Shown here piece after piece: positions 15,368 through 23,693 of a stretch of 23,964 nucleotides of DNA. The DNA comes from Flammeovirgaceae bacterium. GTDB taxonomy: Bacteria; Bacteroidota; Bacteroidia; Cytophagales; Cyclobacteriaceae. Under the pieces are notes generated by a model that worked only from the letters and a program-made list of their open reading frames with translations, ran no database searches and was not told the DNA's origin. The stretch covers positions 1-23,964 of the forward strand of contig CANGUI010000003.1 in the NCBI GenBank assembly GCA_947457025.1, read 5' to 3'. The stretch's first letter is position 1. Every line of letters starts with the position of its first letter. The position numbers and the translations under genes were made by a program.

Positions 15368-15651
15368 GTGTTGCGGAACGTTTCGAAAAATACAACTTCT
15401 GCTGCATACCTGCCCAACGGTAAACCGGCACGGGCACATGAAATGTGAAGGCCGTGATTAGCACCCGGAAGGAACACGCGTTTGGCGAGCACCTGAACGA
15501 GCATCAATTCCCGTAGCGGCCGGTGTGTCAGAAGCGCCTTGAAACCACGCTTTTCCGGTTTGGAAAAGTACTCATCGCCAATACTTGCGCGAAGCGCGGC
15601 CATCAACTCTTCCATGGGGCAACCTTGCTTCAACCACGAAAAGATATTCAT
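15364..15651 (-). CDS. Doubtful small gene overlapping deoD start
   Basis: A 95-codon frame, MNIFSWLKQGCPMEELMAAL to EVVFFETFRNT, ends in TGA overlapping the ATG of deoD (ATGA, 4 bp), the usual spacing of coupled genes. The product is partly helical and basic and resembles no family I know. The opposite strand here is the upstream region of the S9 peptidase gene, whose own frame also stays open, so chance openness in GC-rich DNA cannot be excluded. It is listed because the overlap is suggestive. Confidence 0.3.
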   Translation of the reverse strand: MNIFSWLKQGCPMEELMAALRASIGDEYFSKPEKRGFKALLTHRPLRELMLVQVLAKRVFLPGANHGLHISCARAGLPLGRYAAEVVFFETFRNT

Positions 15652-15750
15652 CTTTTTTTCAAGCCATCAGAGTGGCGGTGTTCTCCGCTCATCCGAAAAG
15701 GCCGGGTAACCTGCGCCCCGCTTCCGATCTTCCCAGCCAACTCCATCCCG

Positions 15751-17955
15751 ATGATCATGAATCAACTCCGTTTTCTGTTTTGCCTGCTGGTATGGTTGCC
15801 GGCGGTCAGCCAAACGCCAACACCCATCGTAGCCAGCGACCTGATGAAGATGGCCACCACCAACGGCATCCAAATTTCGCCCGATGGCAGCAAAGCGGTG
15901 ATGGTCGTTACCCGCAAGGCCGTAAAAAACGAAAATGAATACTACTACACGCGCCACTTGTATCTGCTCGACCTCATTGGCAAAGAGGAGCCGCGGCAGC
16001 TCACCTTTGGCGATAAAAACGATGGCCAACCCGAGTGGAGCCCCGATGGAAAACACATTGCCTTTGTGCGCACCGATACCGACAAATCGCAGATCTGGCT
16101 GCTGCCGTTGAACGGTGGCGAGGCCTATGCGATTACCCAAGCCGAATTTGGCGCCACACGCCCACGCTGGAGCCCCGATGGCACGAAAATCATGTTCAGT
16201 GCCTCCATTCCGTTTTTCGCGATTGGCGGCAACGTGCCATGGGCATACGAACGCCCCGGCCGCAGGCAGGGCGATGAGCCCAACTGGAAAAAACTGAAAG
16301 CAGATGAAAAGAAAAATGTAAAAAACAGTCCGGATGGCACGCTGGAAGAAGTGCGTGCCTGGCTTTCTAAAAATACGCTCGAGGGTAATCCACGGATGCT
16401 CCACCGCCAGCAACTGCAAGGCGAACTCAACCTGCAACCCGAAGAGGATTTCACCCACCTCTTCGTAAAAACCATCGGCACAGACGATGCGCCCACGCAA
16501 CTCACCACCGGCTACCAGGATTTTGAAGGTGCCGAATGGAGCCCCGATGGAAAAAAAATCATCTCCCACTCGCGTGTGTACAAAGTAGCGCCCGATGATG
16601 AGCCGGACACGGACCTCTGGATCATAGACGCTGAAACAAAAACCGCCACAGCATTTTTGGCCTGGCAAGGTCATAGCCTCTCCAACGCCAAGTACTCGCC
16701 CGATGGCACACAGATTCTATTTTATGCTGAAGTGCTGGCCAACCGCCATGCCACGCAAACGCAACTCGCAGTAGTCAGTGCTAGCGGCTACAATCCGCTT
16801 TCACTCACGGCTTCATTCGACCGCGATGCCGGACAAGCCGCGTGGAGTGCCGACAGCAAAAGCATTTATTTCACTGCCCAGACCGAAGGAGACATCCCCT
16901 TGTTTGCCGTTCCGGCCAGGGGTGGAGCCATCACCAAAATCATCGGCAACGACAGCGGCATCAACGAATTTGATCTGCAAGGTGATGTTGTGGTTTACGC
17001 CCTCACCGAAACCAAAAACCCGTGGGAGGTTTACCTCTACCATTTAAAAGACCTGCCTGCCAGGCAGGCAGGCAAAGCCAACCGCCAGCTTACCAAACTC
17101 AACGAAGGCTGGGTAAAGAATAAGCGGATCATCACACCCAAAGAATACTGGCTCACCCGCCCCGATGGTACCAAGATTCAATATTGGGTGATGGAACCCG
17201 CAGACAAAAAAGAAGGGCTCCGTTATCCCACCATTCTCAACATCCACGGAGGGCCCTCCGCTATGTGGGGCCCGGGTATCTTCAGCATGTGGCACGAATA
17301 CCAACTCGAAAACAGCTGGGGCTATGGTGTGGTGTACTGCAACCCGCGCGGCAGCGGAGGCTATGGCGATCAATTCAAAAAAGGAAATTACAAAGACTGG
17401 GGCCACGGCCCTGCGGGCGATATCCTCGCGGCTCTGGACGAAGCCATCAAAACAAACACCTGGATCAATCCCGATAATCTGTTTGTGGAAGGCGGCAGCT
17501 ATGCCGGCTACATGGTCGCCTGGATCATCGGCCACGACAACCGCTTCAAAGCAGCCAACGCCCAGCGCGGTGTGTACGACCTCACCACCTTTATGGGCGA
17601 GGGCAACGCATGGCGGCTGGTGCCCACTAACTTTGGCGGCTATCCGTGGCAAAAAGAAACGAAGGCACTGCTCGATGCAGCATCACCCCTCACCTACGTA
17701 GAGAACATCAACACCCCTTTGCTCATCATCCATGGCGACCAAGACCTGCGCACGGGCGTGATGCAATCCGAAATGCTCTACAAAAGCTTGAAAATTCTCA
17801 ACAAGCCTGTGGAGTACATCCGCTACCCCAAGGAAGGCCATGAGCTGACGCGCAGCGGCAACCCCGGCCGCATGATGGACCACCTCTTGCGCACAATAGA
17901 GTTTTTTGAGCGCTACGCCCGCCACCCCGAGCCACCACCGGCTACGGTGAAGTAG
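15751..17955 (+). CDS. S9 family peptidase (prolyl oligopeptidase/DPP-like), exported
   Basis: This is an exported serine peptidase of about 734 residues. From 15751 it begins MIMNQLRFLFCLLVWLPAVS, a signal peptide; 15757 is an equal alternative. The frame is open back to 15523, but those residues lack family character. The first part is a beta-propeller of PD40 blades (QISPDGSKAVMVVTR, PEWSPDGKHIAFVRTD, PRWSPDGTKIMFSA, AEWSPDGKKIISHS). The C-terminal part is the alpha/beta-hydrolase, with Ser583 in GGSYAGYM, Asp665 in HGDQDLRTG and His697 in KEGHELTRSG. It likely removes dipeptides or cleaves oligopeptides in the periplasm. An in-frame palindrome at 17052-17072 encodes LPARQAG just before the catalytic domain. 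The triad and reading frame are intact. Confidence 0.93.
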   Translation: MIMNQLRFLFCLLVWLPAVSQTPTPIVASDLMKMATTNGIQISPDGSKAVMVVTRKAVKNENEYYYTRHLYLLDLIGKEEPRQLTFGDKNDGQPEWSPDGKHIAFVRTDTDKSQIWLLPLNGGEAYAITQAEFGATRPRWSPDGTKIMFSASIPFFAIGGNVPWAYERPGRRQGDEPNWKKLKADEKKNVKNSPDGTLEEVRAWLSKNTLEGNPRMLHRQQLQGELNLQPEEDFTHLFVKTIGTDDAPTQLTTGYQDFEGAEWSPDGKKIISHSRVYKVAPDDEPDTDLWIIDAETKTATAFLAWQGHSLSNAKYSPDGTQILFYAEVLANRHATQTQLAVVSASGYNPLSLTASFDRDAGQAAWSADSKSIYFTAQTEGDIPLFAVPARGGAITKIIGNDSGINEFDLQGDVVVYALTETKNPWEVYLYHLKDLPARQAGKANRQLTKLNEGWVKNKRIITPKEYWLTRPDGTKIQYWVMEPADKKEGLRYPTILNIHGGPSAMWGPGIFSMWHEYQLENSWGYGVVYCNPRGSGGYGDQFKKGNYKDWGHGPAGDILAALDEAIKTNTWINPDNLFVEGGSYAGYMVAWIIGHDNRFKAANAQRGVYDLTTFMGEGNAWRLVPTNFGGYPWQKETKALLDAASPLTYVENINTPLLIIHGDQDLRTGVMQSEMLYKSLKILNKPVEYIRYPKEGHELTRSGNPGRMMDHLLRTIEFFERYARHPEPPPATVK
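17052..17072. repeat. Palindrome inserted in the peptidase coding sequence
   Basis: Perfect 10-bp arms, CCTGCCTGCC and GGCAGGCAGG, are separated by one A. The palindrome is in frame and gives the peptide LPARQAG between a propeller strand (YLYHLKD) and ANRQLTKLNEGW. Its sequence and position look like a short palindromic element inserted into a loop of the protein. Confidence 0.65.
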
Positions 17956-17964
17956 ATAAATCGT

Positions 17965-17976
17965 AAATCAATAATC
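17965..17976. repeat. AT-rich short repeat, left of the R-M genes
   Basis: The 12-mer aaatcaataatc lies in a run of degenerate AAATC/AATCA units (17958-18003), 9 bp after the S9 peptidase stop. The same 12-mer recurs at 21588-21599 on the other side of the R-M pair, there as part of a tandem unit. Confidence 0.5.
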
Positions 17977-18201
17977 ACAAAGCTCAAATCACGAATCACC
18001 AATAAGCAGCATGTGTTTGGGCAGCCCCGCCCCAATTGCCCCGGGCGGCCCGGCTATCCACTTCAACTCCGCGCCACCCGCAAGCCACCCCTTGGCGGGG
18101 TTTCCGTTTCTATCCGTGGCTGAATGCCCCCCACCCGAAGGCAGCCGGTCTCTGCCAAAGTAATGCCATAATCTACTCCACCACCATCGCAATTTCCTTT
18201 T

Positions 18202-18209
18202 TATCTTTG
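18202..18209 (+). promoter_or_regulatory. Candidate -7 box (TATCTTTG) for the R-M operon
   Basis: TATCTTTG fits TAnnTTTG and ends 10 bp before the ATG at 18220, so transcripts would begin nearly at the start codon, an almost leaderless message. No clear -33 element is seen upstream. Confidence 0.5.
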
Positions 18210-18219
18210 GCACCTGCCC

Positions 18220-21180
18220 ATGACGCGCCAAGAAGCCAAACTGCAAATCGAAAAACTGGTAGATCGCTACCATGAACACCGAGAGCAATACTTGGCGGCA
18301 GATTACAACGAAGCCAAAACACGCCAGGATTTTATCAACCCGCTCTTTAAAGCCCTCGGCTGGGACATCGACAACGTACGGGGAGATAGCGAAGCCTACC
18401 GCGAAGTAATCTACGAAGACAAAGTGCTGGTACGCGGCCAGCAAAAAGCCCCCGACTACGGCTTTCGCCTGCAAGGCAGTGGCAAAGCCCGCCTGTTTTA
18501 TGTAGAAGCCAAAAAACCTTCCGTTAAACCACCTTTAAAACTCAATCGCGAAGCCGCCTATCAACTCAGGCGCTACGGCAGCAGCGCGCAGGTGCCACTG
18601 TCTATCCTCACCAACTTCGAAGATTTTTTGGTGTACGACTGCACCCGTGTGCCCAACCAAAACGACAGCGCCAGCGTGGCCCGCATCAAACACCTGACGT
18701 ACGACCAGTATGTAGCTGAGTTTGACTTTCTCTACGATACCTTCTCGCACGAGGCTGTTACCCGCGGCCGCTTCGACAAGTATGTGCAGAGCGATGCTGT
18801 AAAAAAAGGCAAAGACACGCTGGACAAACGCTTTGTACAAAGTCTGGACGAGTGGCGATTATACCTGGCCAAAAGCATTGCCACCAGCAACAAAAAAATT
18901 GACGATGAGCAACTCAACTATGCCGTGCAACTGCTCATCGATCGGCTCATTTTCTTACGCTTCTGCGAAGACCGGGCCGTAGAACCTTACGGCCAGCTAA
19001 AACAAGAAACCACCAAAGGCGATCTGTACAAAAATCTGTTTGGGCTCTTCAAAAAAGCCGATGCCAAGTACAACTCCGGCCTGTTCGATTTTAAGAAAGA
19101 TACCATTACACCCGCGCTCAAGGTAGATAACAAAGTCATCCGAAATATTGTGGAAGACTTGTATTACCCCAACTGCAACTACGAGTTTTCGGTGATGCCC
19201 GTGGAAATTCTGGGCAATGCCTACGAGCAGTTTCTCGGCAAAATTATTCGCATTACCCCCGCCCGCAGCGTAAAAATTGACGAAAAACCCGAGGTGCGCA
19301 AAGCCGGTGGCGTGTACTATACGCCTCAGTACATCGTCAACTATATTGTAGAACAAACCGTAGGCAAGTTGATTACGGGCAAAACGCCCAACCAAATCAG
19401 CGAGCTGAAAATTGTAGACCCTGCCTGCGGCAGCGGTTCGTTTTTGCTGGGCGCATTTGAATATCTGCTCAACTATCACAGCCAATGGTATCACCAAAAC
19501 CCAACCGCAACACGCAAAGGCGGTGAGGTGCTCACCCCGCACGGCACACTCACCACCAAAGAGAAGAAACGCATCTTGCTCAACAACATTTACGGAGTGG
19601 ATATTGATGCCAACGCGGTGGAGGTAACCAAACTCAGTTTACTGCTTAAGTGCATGGAAGGCGAAACCGAAGCCAGCATACAACAGCAGCTTTCCATGTT
19701 TCACGAGCGCGTGCTGCCCGACTTGGACAACAACATCAAAGACGGCAACAGCTTAATTGATACCGATTTCTACGACAACCAAATCGACTACGGTTTTGAG
19801 CGCAAGATCAAACCCTTTAGCTGGCAGAAAGGTTTTCCGCAGGTTTTTAAGCAAGGCGGTTTTGATGCCGTAATTGGCAACCCGCCTTATGTGCGGCAAG
19901 AATTGCTGATTGATTTTAAAGAGTACTTTGAAGGCCACTACCGCGTGTTTCATGGCATGGCCGATTTGTACAGTTACTTTTTTGAACGGGGCATTCAGTT
20001 GCTGAACGACAAAGGGCTTTTTGGCATTATTGTAGCCAACAAATGGATGCGGGCCAACTATGGCGAGCCGCTGCGCAAGTGGTTGAAAGAGCAAAGCATT
20101 TACCAAATCATCGACTTTGGCGATTTGCCCGTGTTTCAATCAGCCACCACGTACCCGCTCATTTTAATTGCCGGAAAATCTAACAAGGCCAACACGCATT
20201 TTGATTTTGTAAACGTAAACACGCTGGAGTTCTCTAACCTGGGCAGTTATCTGCAAGATCGGTTTACGCGGGCCGGCAAAGATTCACTAACGGCCGAAGG
20301 CTGGAACCTCGCCTCCGATGCAGAACAAAAACTATTGAACAAGCTGGCCAAAACCGGTGTACCACTGGGTGAGTATGTAAAGGGTAAAATTTATCGTGGC
20401 GTATTAACCGGACTAAATGAAGCCTTTGTGATTGACGAAGCCACACGCAAGGCGTTGATCAAAGAAGACAAAAGGAGCGCGGAGTTGATCAAACCCTTTT
20501 TAGCCGGGCGCGATATAAAACGATACCAGCAACCACATAGCGAGAGCTCGTTGATTTTAATTCCAAGCGGCTTTACAAACAAGGTTGGGAAAAATCCAAA
20601 GAGTCCTTGGTTGTGGTTCTCAGCCGCATATCCTGCAATAGCCAATCATCTAAAGAAATTTGATGTAAAAGCTAAAAAACGATATGACCAAGGCGATTAT
20701 TGGTGGGAGCTCAGGCCTTGCGACTACTACACTGAATTCGAAAAACCAAAAATCATTATTCCGGCAATTGTTAAGAATGCTTCGTATGCTTGGGATGAAA
20801 ATAAGATCTACTCGAATGATAAAACATCAATCATCCCAACTACAGAGAAGTATTTGCTGGCTATTCTCAATTCCAAAGCTTGCGACTATTTTCTGAAGTC
20901 GATTGCTTCTACAAAGCAAGGTGGATATTTTGAGTACAAGCCGATGTACATCGAAAAGCTGCCGATTCCCCAACCAAAAGACAAATCCGCCATCAACGAA
21001 CTTGTAACCACACTGCTTGCGTTGAACGCAGAGTCACTTGGTGAGAGCTTGCCAGCGAACCTCCAACAACTCCAAACCCGCATCGCGCACACCGAAGAAA
21101 AAATAGATGAGCTCGTGTACGAGTTGTATCAACTTACCCCGGAAGAGATTAAGCTGGTGGAGGCAGCCACGCATGAGTAA
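18220..21180 (+). CDS. Type IIG restriction-modification enzyme, Eco57I-like
   Basis: This is a single-chain restriction endonuclease and N6-adenine methyltransferase of 986 residues. The N-terminal nuclease carries RQDFINPLFKALGWDIDN and a PD-(D/E)XK site formed by Asp79 (KAPDYGFRL) and Glu96-Ala-Lys98 (FYVEAKKP). The methylase part shows GGVYYTPQYIVNYIVE, motif I DPACGSGSF (400-408), motif II GVDIDANAVEVTKLSLLLK, and motif IV NPPY (554-557). A target-recognition region follows, resembling the TaqI-like C-terminal specificity domain (KIYRGVLTGLNEAFVID, AELIKPFLAGRDIKRY). The end is KIDELVYELYQLTPEEIKLVE. All motifs are intact, so it is probably active and needs no separate partner. It overlaps the next gene by 8 bp. 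The recognition sequence cannot be deduced. Confidence 0.94.
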   Translation: MTRQEAKLQIEKLVDRYHEHREQYLAADYNEAKTRQDFINPLFKALGWDIDNVRGDSEAYREVIYEDKVLVRGQQKAPDYGFRLQGSGKARLFYVEAKKPSVKPPLKLNREAAYQLRRYGSSAQVPLSILTNFEDFLVYDCTRVPNQNDSASVARIKHLTYDQYVAEFDFLYDTFSHEAVTRGRFDKYVQSDAVKKGKDTLDKRFVQSLDEWRLYLAKSIATSNKKIDDEQLNYAVQLLIDRLIFLRFCEDRAVEPYGQLKQETTKGDLYKNLFGLFKKADAKYNSGLFDFKKDTITPALKVDNKVIRNIVEDLYYPNCNYEFSVMPVEILGNAYEQFLGKIIRITPARSVKIDEKPEVRKAGGVYYTPQYIVNYIVEQTVGKLITGKTPNQISELKIVDPACGSGSFLLGAFEYLLNYHSQWYHQNPTATRKGGEVLTPHGTLTTKEKKRILLNNIYGVDIDANAVEVTKLSLLLKCMEGETEASIQQQLSMFHERVLPDLDNNIKDGNSLIDTDFYDNQIDYGFERKIKPFSWQKGFPQVFKQGGFDAVIGNPPYVRQELLIDFKEYFEGHYRVFHGMADLYSYFFERGIQLLNDKGLFGIIVANKWMRANYGEPLRKWLKEQSIYQIIDFGDLPVFQSATTYPLILIAGKSNKANTHFDFVNVNTLEFSNLGSYLQDRFTRAGKDSLTAEGWNLASDAEQKLLNKLAKTGVPLGEYVKGKIYRGVLTGLNEAFVIDEATRKALIKEDKRSAELIKPFLAGRDIKRYQQPHSESSLILIPSGFTNKVGKNPKSPWLWFSAAYPAIANHLKKFDVKAKKRYDQGDYWWELRPCDYYTEFEKPKIIIPAIVKNASYAWDENKIYSNDKTSIIPTTEKYLLAILNSKACDYFLKSIASTKQGGYFEYKPMYIEKLPIPQPKDKSAINELVTTLLALNAESLGESLPANLQQLQTRIAHTEEKIDELVYELYQLTPEEIKLVEAATHE

Positions 21181-21562
21181 GGCCACCCAACTGCAAGAAG
21201 CATTAGACCATGCCGAGGCCAACGTGCAACACATGGCCACCTGGAGCCAGCGGCAGTTGGCCGAGCGGCTGGAGTTGGTACACATTCAAAGCCAACTGGC
21301 CGAAGAAAAGAAAGACACAGCAGCGCTGCAGTTACTCGAGGTCTGGCGCAGCCAACTGATTGCCGCCCGCTTGCTTAAAACCGAGCATGGCATTGCCGAT
21401 GTACCCTCGGAAATCAAACAGGCGGTTGCCGAGATAGAAATCGCCCGGATGCAGACTGACGAGCGCCGCGAGGTACGCCGGGATGACCAAGCTACGCCTC
21501 GTGCCGTACGCAAACCGGCGCTGCAATCACAGCAGGCCGAGAACCAGCTGGGTTTGTTTTAA
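21173..21562 (+). CDS. Small coiled-coil protein with C-terminal QLGLF, cotranscribed with R-M enzyme
   Basis: The gene begins 8 bp before the end of the R-M gene (ATGAGTAA), so it is coupled to it. The product has 129 residues, is rich in Gln, Ala, Glu and Arg, and is predicted helical with coiled-coil character (MSKATQLQEALDHAEANV, LAERLELVHIQSQLAEEKKD, IKQAVAEIEIARMQTDERRE). A basic, flexible stretch follows (DDQATPRAVRKPALQSQQ), and the last residues are NQLGLF. QLxLF at a free, disordered C-terminus is the consensus for binding the DNA polymerase sliding clamp DnaN. I know no named family. A role in linking the R-M enzyme to replicating or repaired DNA is inference from the motif and operon. 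Confidence 0.8.
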   Translation: MSKATQLQEALDHAEANVQHMATWSQRQLAERLELVHIQSQLAEEKKDTAALQLLEVWRSQLIAARLLKTEHGIADVPSEIKQAVAEIEIARMQTDERREVRRDDQATPRAVRKPALQSQQAENQLGLF

Positions 21563-21601
21563 ATCCTAATCAATAATCTCAAATCCTAAATCAATAATCT
21601 C
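21561..21601. repeat. Tandem AT-rich repeat, right of the R-M genes
   Basis: Two units of 20 and 21 bp stand head to tail: aaatcctaatcaataatctc at 21561-21580, then the same with one extra A at 21581-21601. The second unit contains aaatcaataatc, shared with 17965-17976 on the other side of the R-M pair. The first unit starts inside the stop codon of the small gene. Confidence 0.65.
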
Positions 21602-21752
21602 CACGGAGTCTCACTACGAGGAATCTGGCTTACCCAAATCATCCCGTTGAATACCCTACACAGCATCCAACAAGGCTTCATCTTCTAGCCCGGGAGCGTG
21701 ATCCTGCGTTTGGAACAGGATTCAGGCTCATTCCCCACGCAACCCCATCCGC

Positions 21753-22305
21753 ATGAGGATCACTTTTTTTCTCCTTTTTCTGCCTTTCGTACTGGCGGCG
21801 CAACCCCGGGTCAAGTATTAGGTTTTTTATAGCGATAGCCTCGGGCGTGAGGGTTTACGGGTAGCCGTGTCGTTCACATCCAAAAAGCGTTCGGATGCCA
21901 GGTCCTTTCATTATTCGAATGACGTGTGGGGTGAAACACACCTTTCCCGATGGCTGAAATTTATGGCGTCTGAAAAGCGGGAACGTAGAAAAGATTCCAC
22001 AACGACGCGGTGCGATCTTCGCATTCTGGCTGGATAACCAGATCCTCCGAAAAAGCAACTACGCCCTTTCGCTGGATGATGTTATGCGGGATATCCTGAA
22101 GATCTGCATCCGGTAAAACCGGAAGTTCACGGATGAATTATTCCTCGAAGCCGTGCAAAAATACCTGAATACTGACCTCAGCTATTTTTTTCAGAAGCAC
22201 ATCATCCTGGGGCTGGATCTCGAATGGAAAGATGATGAACTGATCCCTGAATTTGGGGTAGAGGGCACGGGGGTATCCCAAAAATTGTTTGTAAAAGGAA
22301 GCTGA
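21753..22305 (+). pseudogene. Decayed M61-like aminopeptidase gene with internal deletion
   Basis: Two fragments of one protein survive in different frames. The first, from ATG 21753, reads a signal peptide (MRITFFLLFLPFVLAAQ), a TAG at 21819-21821, then SDSLGREGLRVAVSFTSKK and HYSNDVWGETHLSRWLKF to about 21965. The second, in another frame from about 21970, reads VEKIPQRRGAIFAFWLDNQI and LSLDDVMRDILKICIR, then a TAA, then FTDELFLEAVQKYLNTDLSYFF and LEWKDDELIPEFGVEG to a TGA at 22303-22305. These resemble the start and end of M61 (glycyl aminopeptidase-like) proteins, and the whole catalytic middle, including the HEXXH region, is gone. Two stops, a frameshift and a large deletion make it a clear pseudogene. 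The M61 assignment is from motif memory. Confidence 0.6.
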
Positions 22306-22422
22306 AAAACAGGTACTACACGGCAGGAAAATAGTCTGCAGTGTCTCCATGCCCGGCGCGGGGGATAGCTGCCTTGCAGCGTGGTTGCCGTAAACCCGGC
22401 TATTCGTTATTTTTACTGGGGG

Positions 22423-22430
22423 TAGATTTG
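22423..22430 (+). promoter_or_regulatory. Candidate -7 box (TAGATTTG) for the phosphoesterase gene
   Basis: TAGATTTG fits TAnnTTTG and ends 51 bp before the ATG at 22482. An upstream -33 element is not obvious. Confidence 0.4.
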
Positions 22431-22481
22431 CATTTTTGAAGATCGCCGCCTTTCTCTAGTAAAACAAATCGCAAAAGATCG

Positions 22482-23693
22482 ATGCGAACATTGCGCGCGC
22501 TGCTTAAATGGGTCATGTTGGTTGTAACTATCCTGCTGGTTACCGCCGTACTGCTTGTCCGGTTTACGGATGGGCGGATCAGTAGTCCCGATCACATTGT
22601 GCTGGGCTATGATGAGGAGGCCGGCCGTTTTCAGGTATGGGAAAAGAAAACCTATCGCCTCCAAGGAACCGATGGACCCTATGTGATCGGTGACCAGGTA
22701 TACCGCGTAACGCAGGATGGGCAGTTTCTGCAACACTCCATCAGGCGCGGGGACACGCTGACTGTAATAGTTGACAACGCTGATGAAGATCAGTTCCCAA
22801 TCGTTTTGCAAGACACCCTCACCCCTCCTCCCGACAGGTACGACATGCCGGAGCGCATGCTGGTCATGTCAGACATTGAAGGGAACTTCAACGCTTTTGC
22901 CGGCCTTATGCAAAAACATGGCGTGATTGATGATCAGTTCAAGTGGACGTTTGGGGCCGGACATCTGGTGCTGACCGGTGACTTCGTGGACCGGGGCGAA
23001 CAGGTAACGCAGGTACTCTGGTTGATCTATAAGTTGGAAAGCGAAGCCCTCCGGCAATCGGGCCGTGTACACTACATCCTGGGAAACCATGAAGTTATGA
23101 ATTTCCACGGCAATGCTTCAGCCAACAAAGGCAAGTACATCCGTGCAGCCCAACTAATCAGCGGCAATGAAACCGTAGCCGTGGCTACCCGTTTCATATA
23201 CTCAGAAAAAACAGCGTTGGGGCGGTGGCTCCGCTCGCGGAATATCATCGAAAAAATCGGGCCCTATGTTTTCATGCATGGAGGTATCAGCCCGGATTTA
23301 CTGAAGTATCGCGTTTCAATTGCAGACATCAACCGCCTGGCAAAAACAAACTGGAACAAAATAGGCAGCAAACAACCAGATGAAAGCCAGGCAGAAGATT
23401 TCATTACCGGATCGAAGGGCTTATACTGGTATCGCGGACTGGCAACCGCCACAGATGATTACCCGAAAATCACCGGGCCGGAGCTAGACCGGGTATTGGC
23501 TTTTTACGGTGGAGAAAAGTTGGTGTTCGGGCATACCCTCCAGGATACCATTACCCTTGATTTTGGCGGCAAGACGATCAACACAGATGTGCGACATGGA
23601 AGCGGCAAAGAAGATGCTAAAACGATGGGCCTGTTCATTGAAAATGGAATTGAATATGTGGTGGATGGCCGGGGATCAAAAAAACGAATCTGA
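22482..23693 (+). CDS. Membrane-anchored metallophosphoesterase (PPP-like)
   Basis: This is a calcineurin-like phosphoesterase of 403 residues, anchored by an N-terminal membrane segment (residues 10-27, WVMLVVTILLVTAVLLVRF), so the catalytic part is probably periplasmic. Residues 30-125 form an unrecognised N-terminal region. The metal-site motifs are SDIEGNF (Asp131), GDFVDRG (166-172), GNHE (201-204), HGG (His266) and GH (His351). The first motif normally reads GDxHG; here Glu133 stands where the metal-binding His is expected. All other ligands are present. The arrangement resembles Shewanella-like PPP phosphatases; the substrate, whether phosphoprotein or nucleotide, is unknown. It stands alone after a pseudogene. 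Confidence 0.88.
   Translation: MRTLRALLKWVMLVVTILLVTAVLLVRFTDGRISSPDHIVLGYDEEAGRFQVWEKKTYRLQGTDGPYVIGDQVYRVTQDGQFLQHSIRRGDTLTVIVDNADEDQFPIVLQDTLTPPPDRYDMPERMLVMSDIEGNFNAFAGLMQKHGVIDDQFKWTFGAGHLVLTGDFVDRGEQVTQVLWLIYKLESEALRQSGRVHYILGNHEVMNFHGNASANKGKYIRAAQLISGNETVAVATRFIYSEKTALGRWLRSRNIIEKIGPYVFMHGGISPDLLKYRVSIADINRLAKTNWNKIGSKQPDESQAEDFITGSKGLYWYRGLATATDDYPKITGPELDRVLAFYGGEKLVFGHTLQDTITLDFGGKTINTDVRHGSGKEDAKTMGLFIENGIEYVVDGRGSKKRI

Noticed and set aside
15368..15439. Extended N-terminus of DeoD
   Set aside because: The 24 extra residues are Cys- and Arg-rich and unlike DeoD, whose normal N-terminus starts at 15367.
15523..15750. Extended N-terminus of the S9 peptidase
   Set aside because: The 76 extra residues precede a good signal peptide starting at 15751 or 15757 and do not look like this family.
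15667..16674. Open frame of 335 codons on the minus strand
   Set aside because: It is antisense to the propeller part of the S9 peptidase, with no family resemblance.
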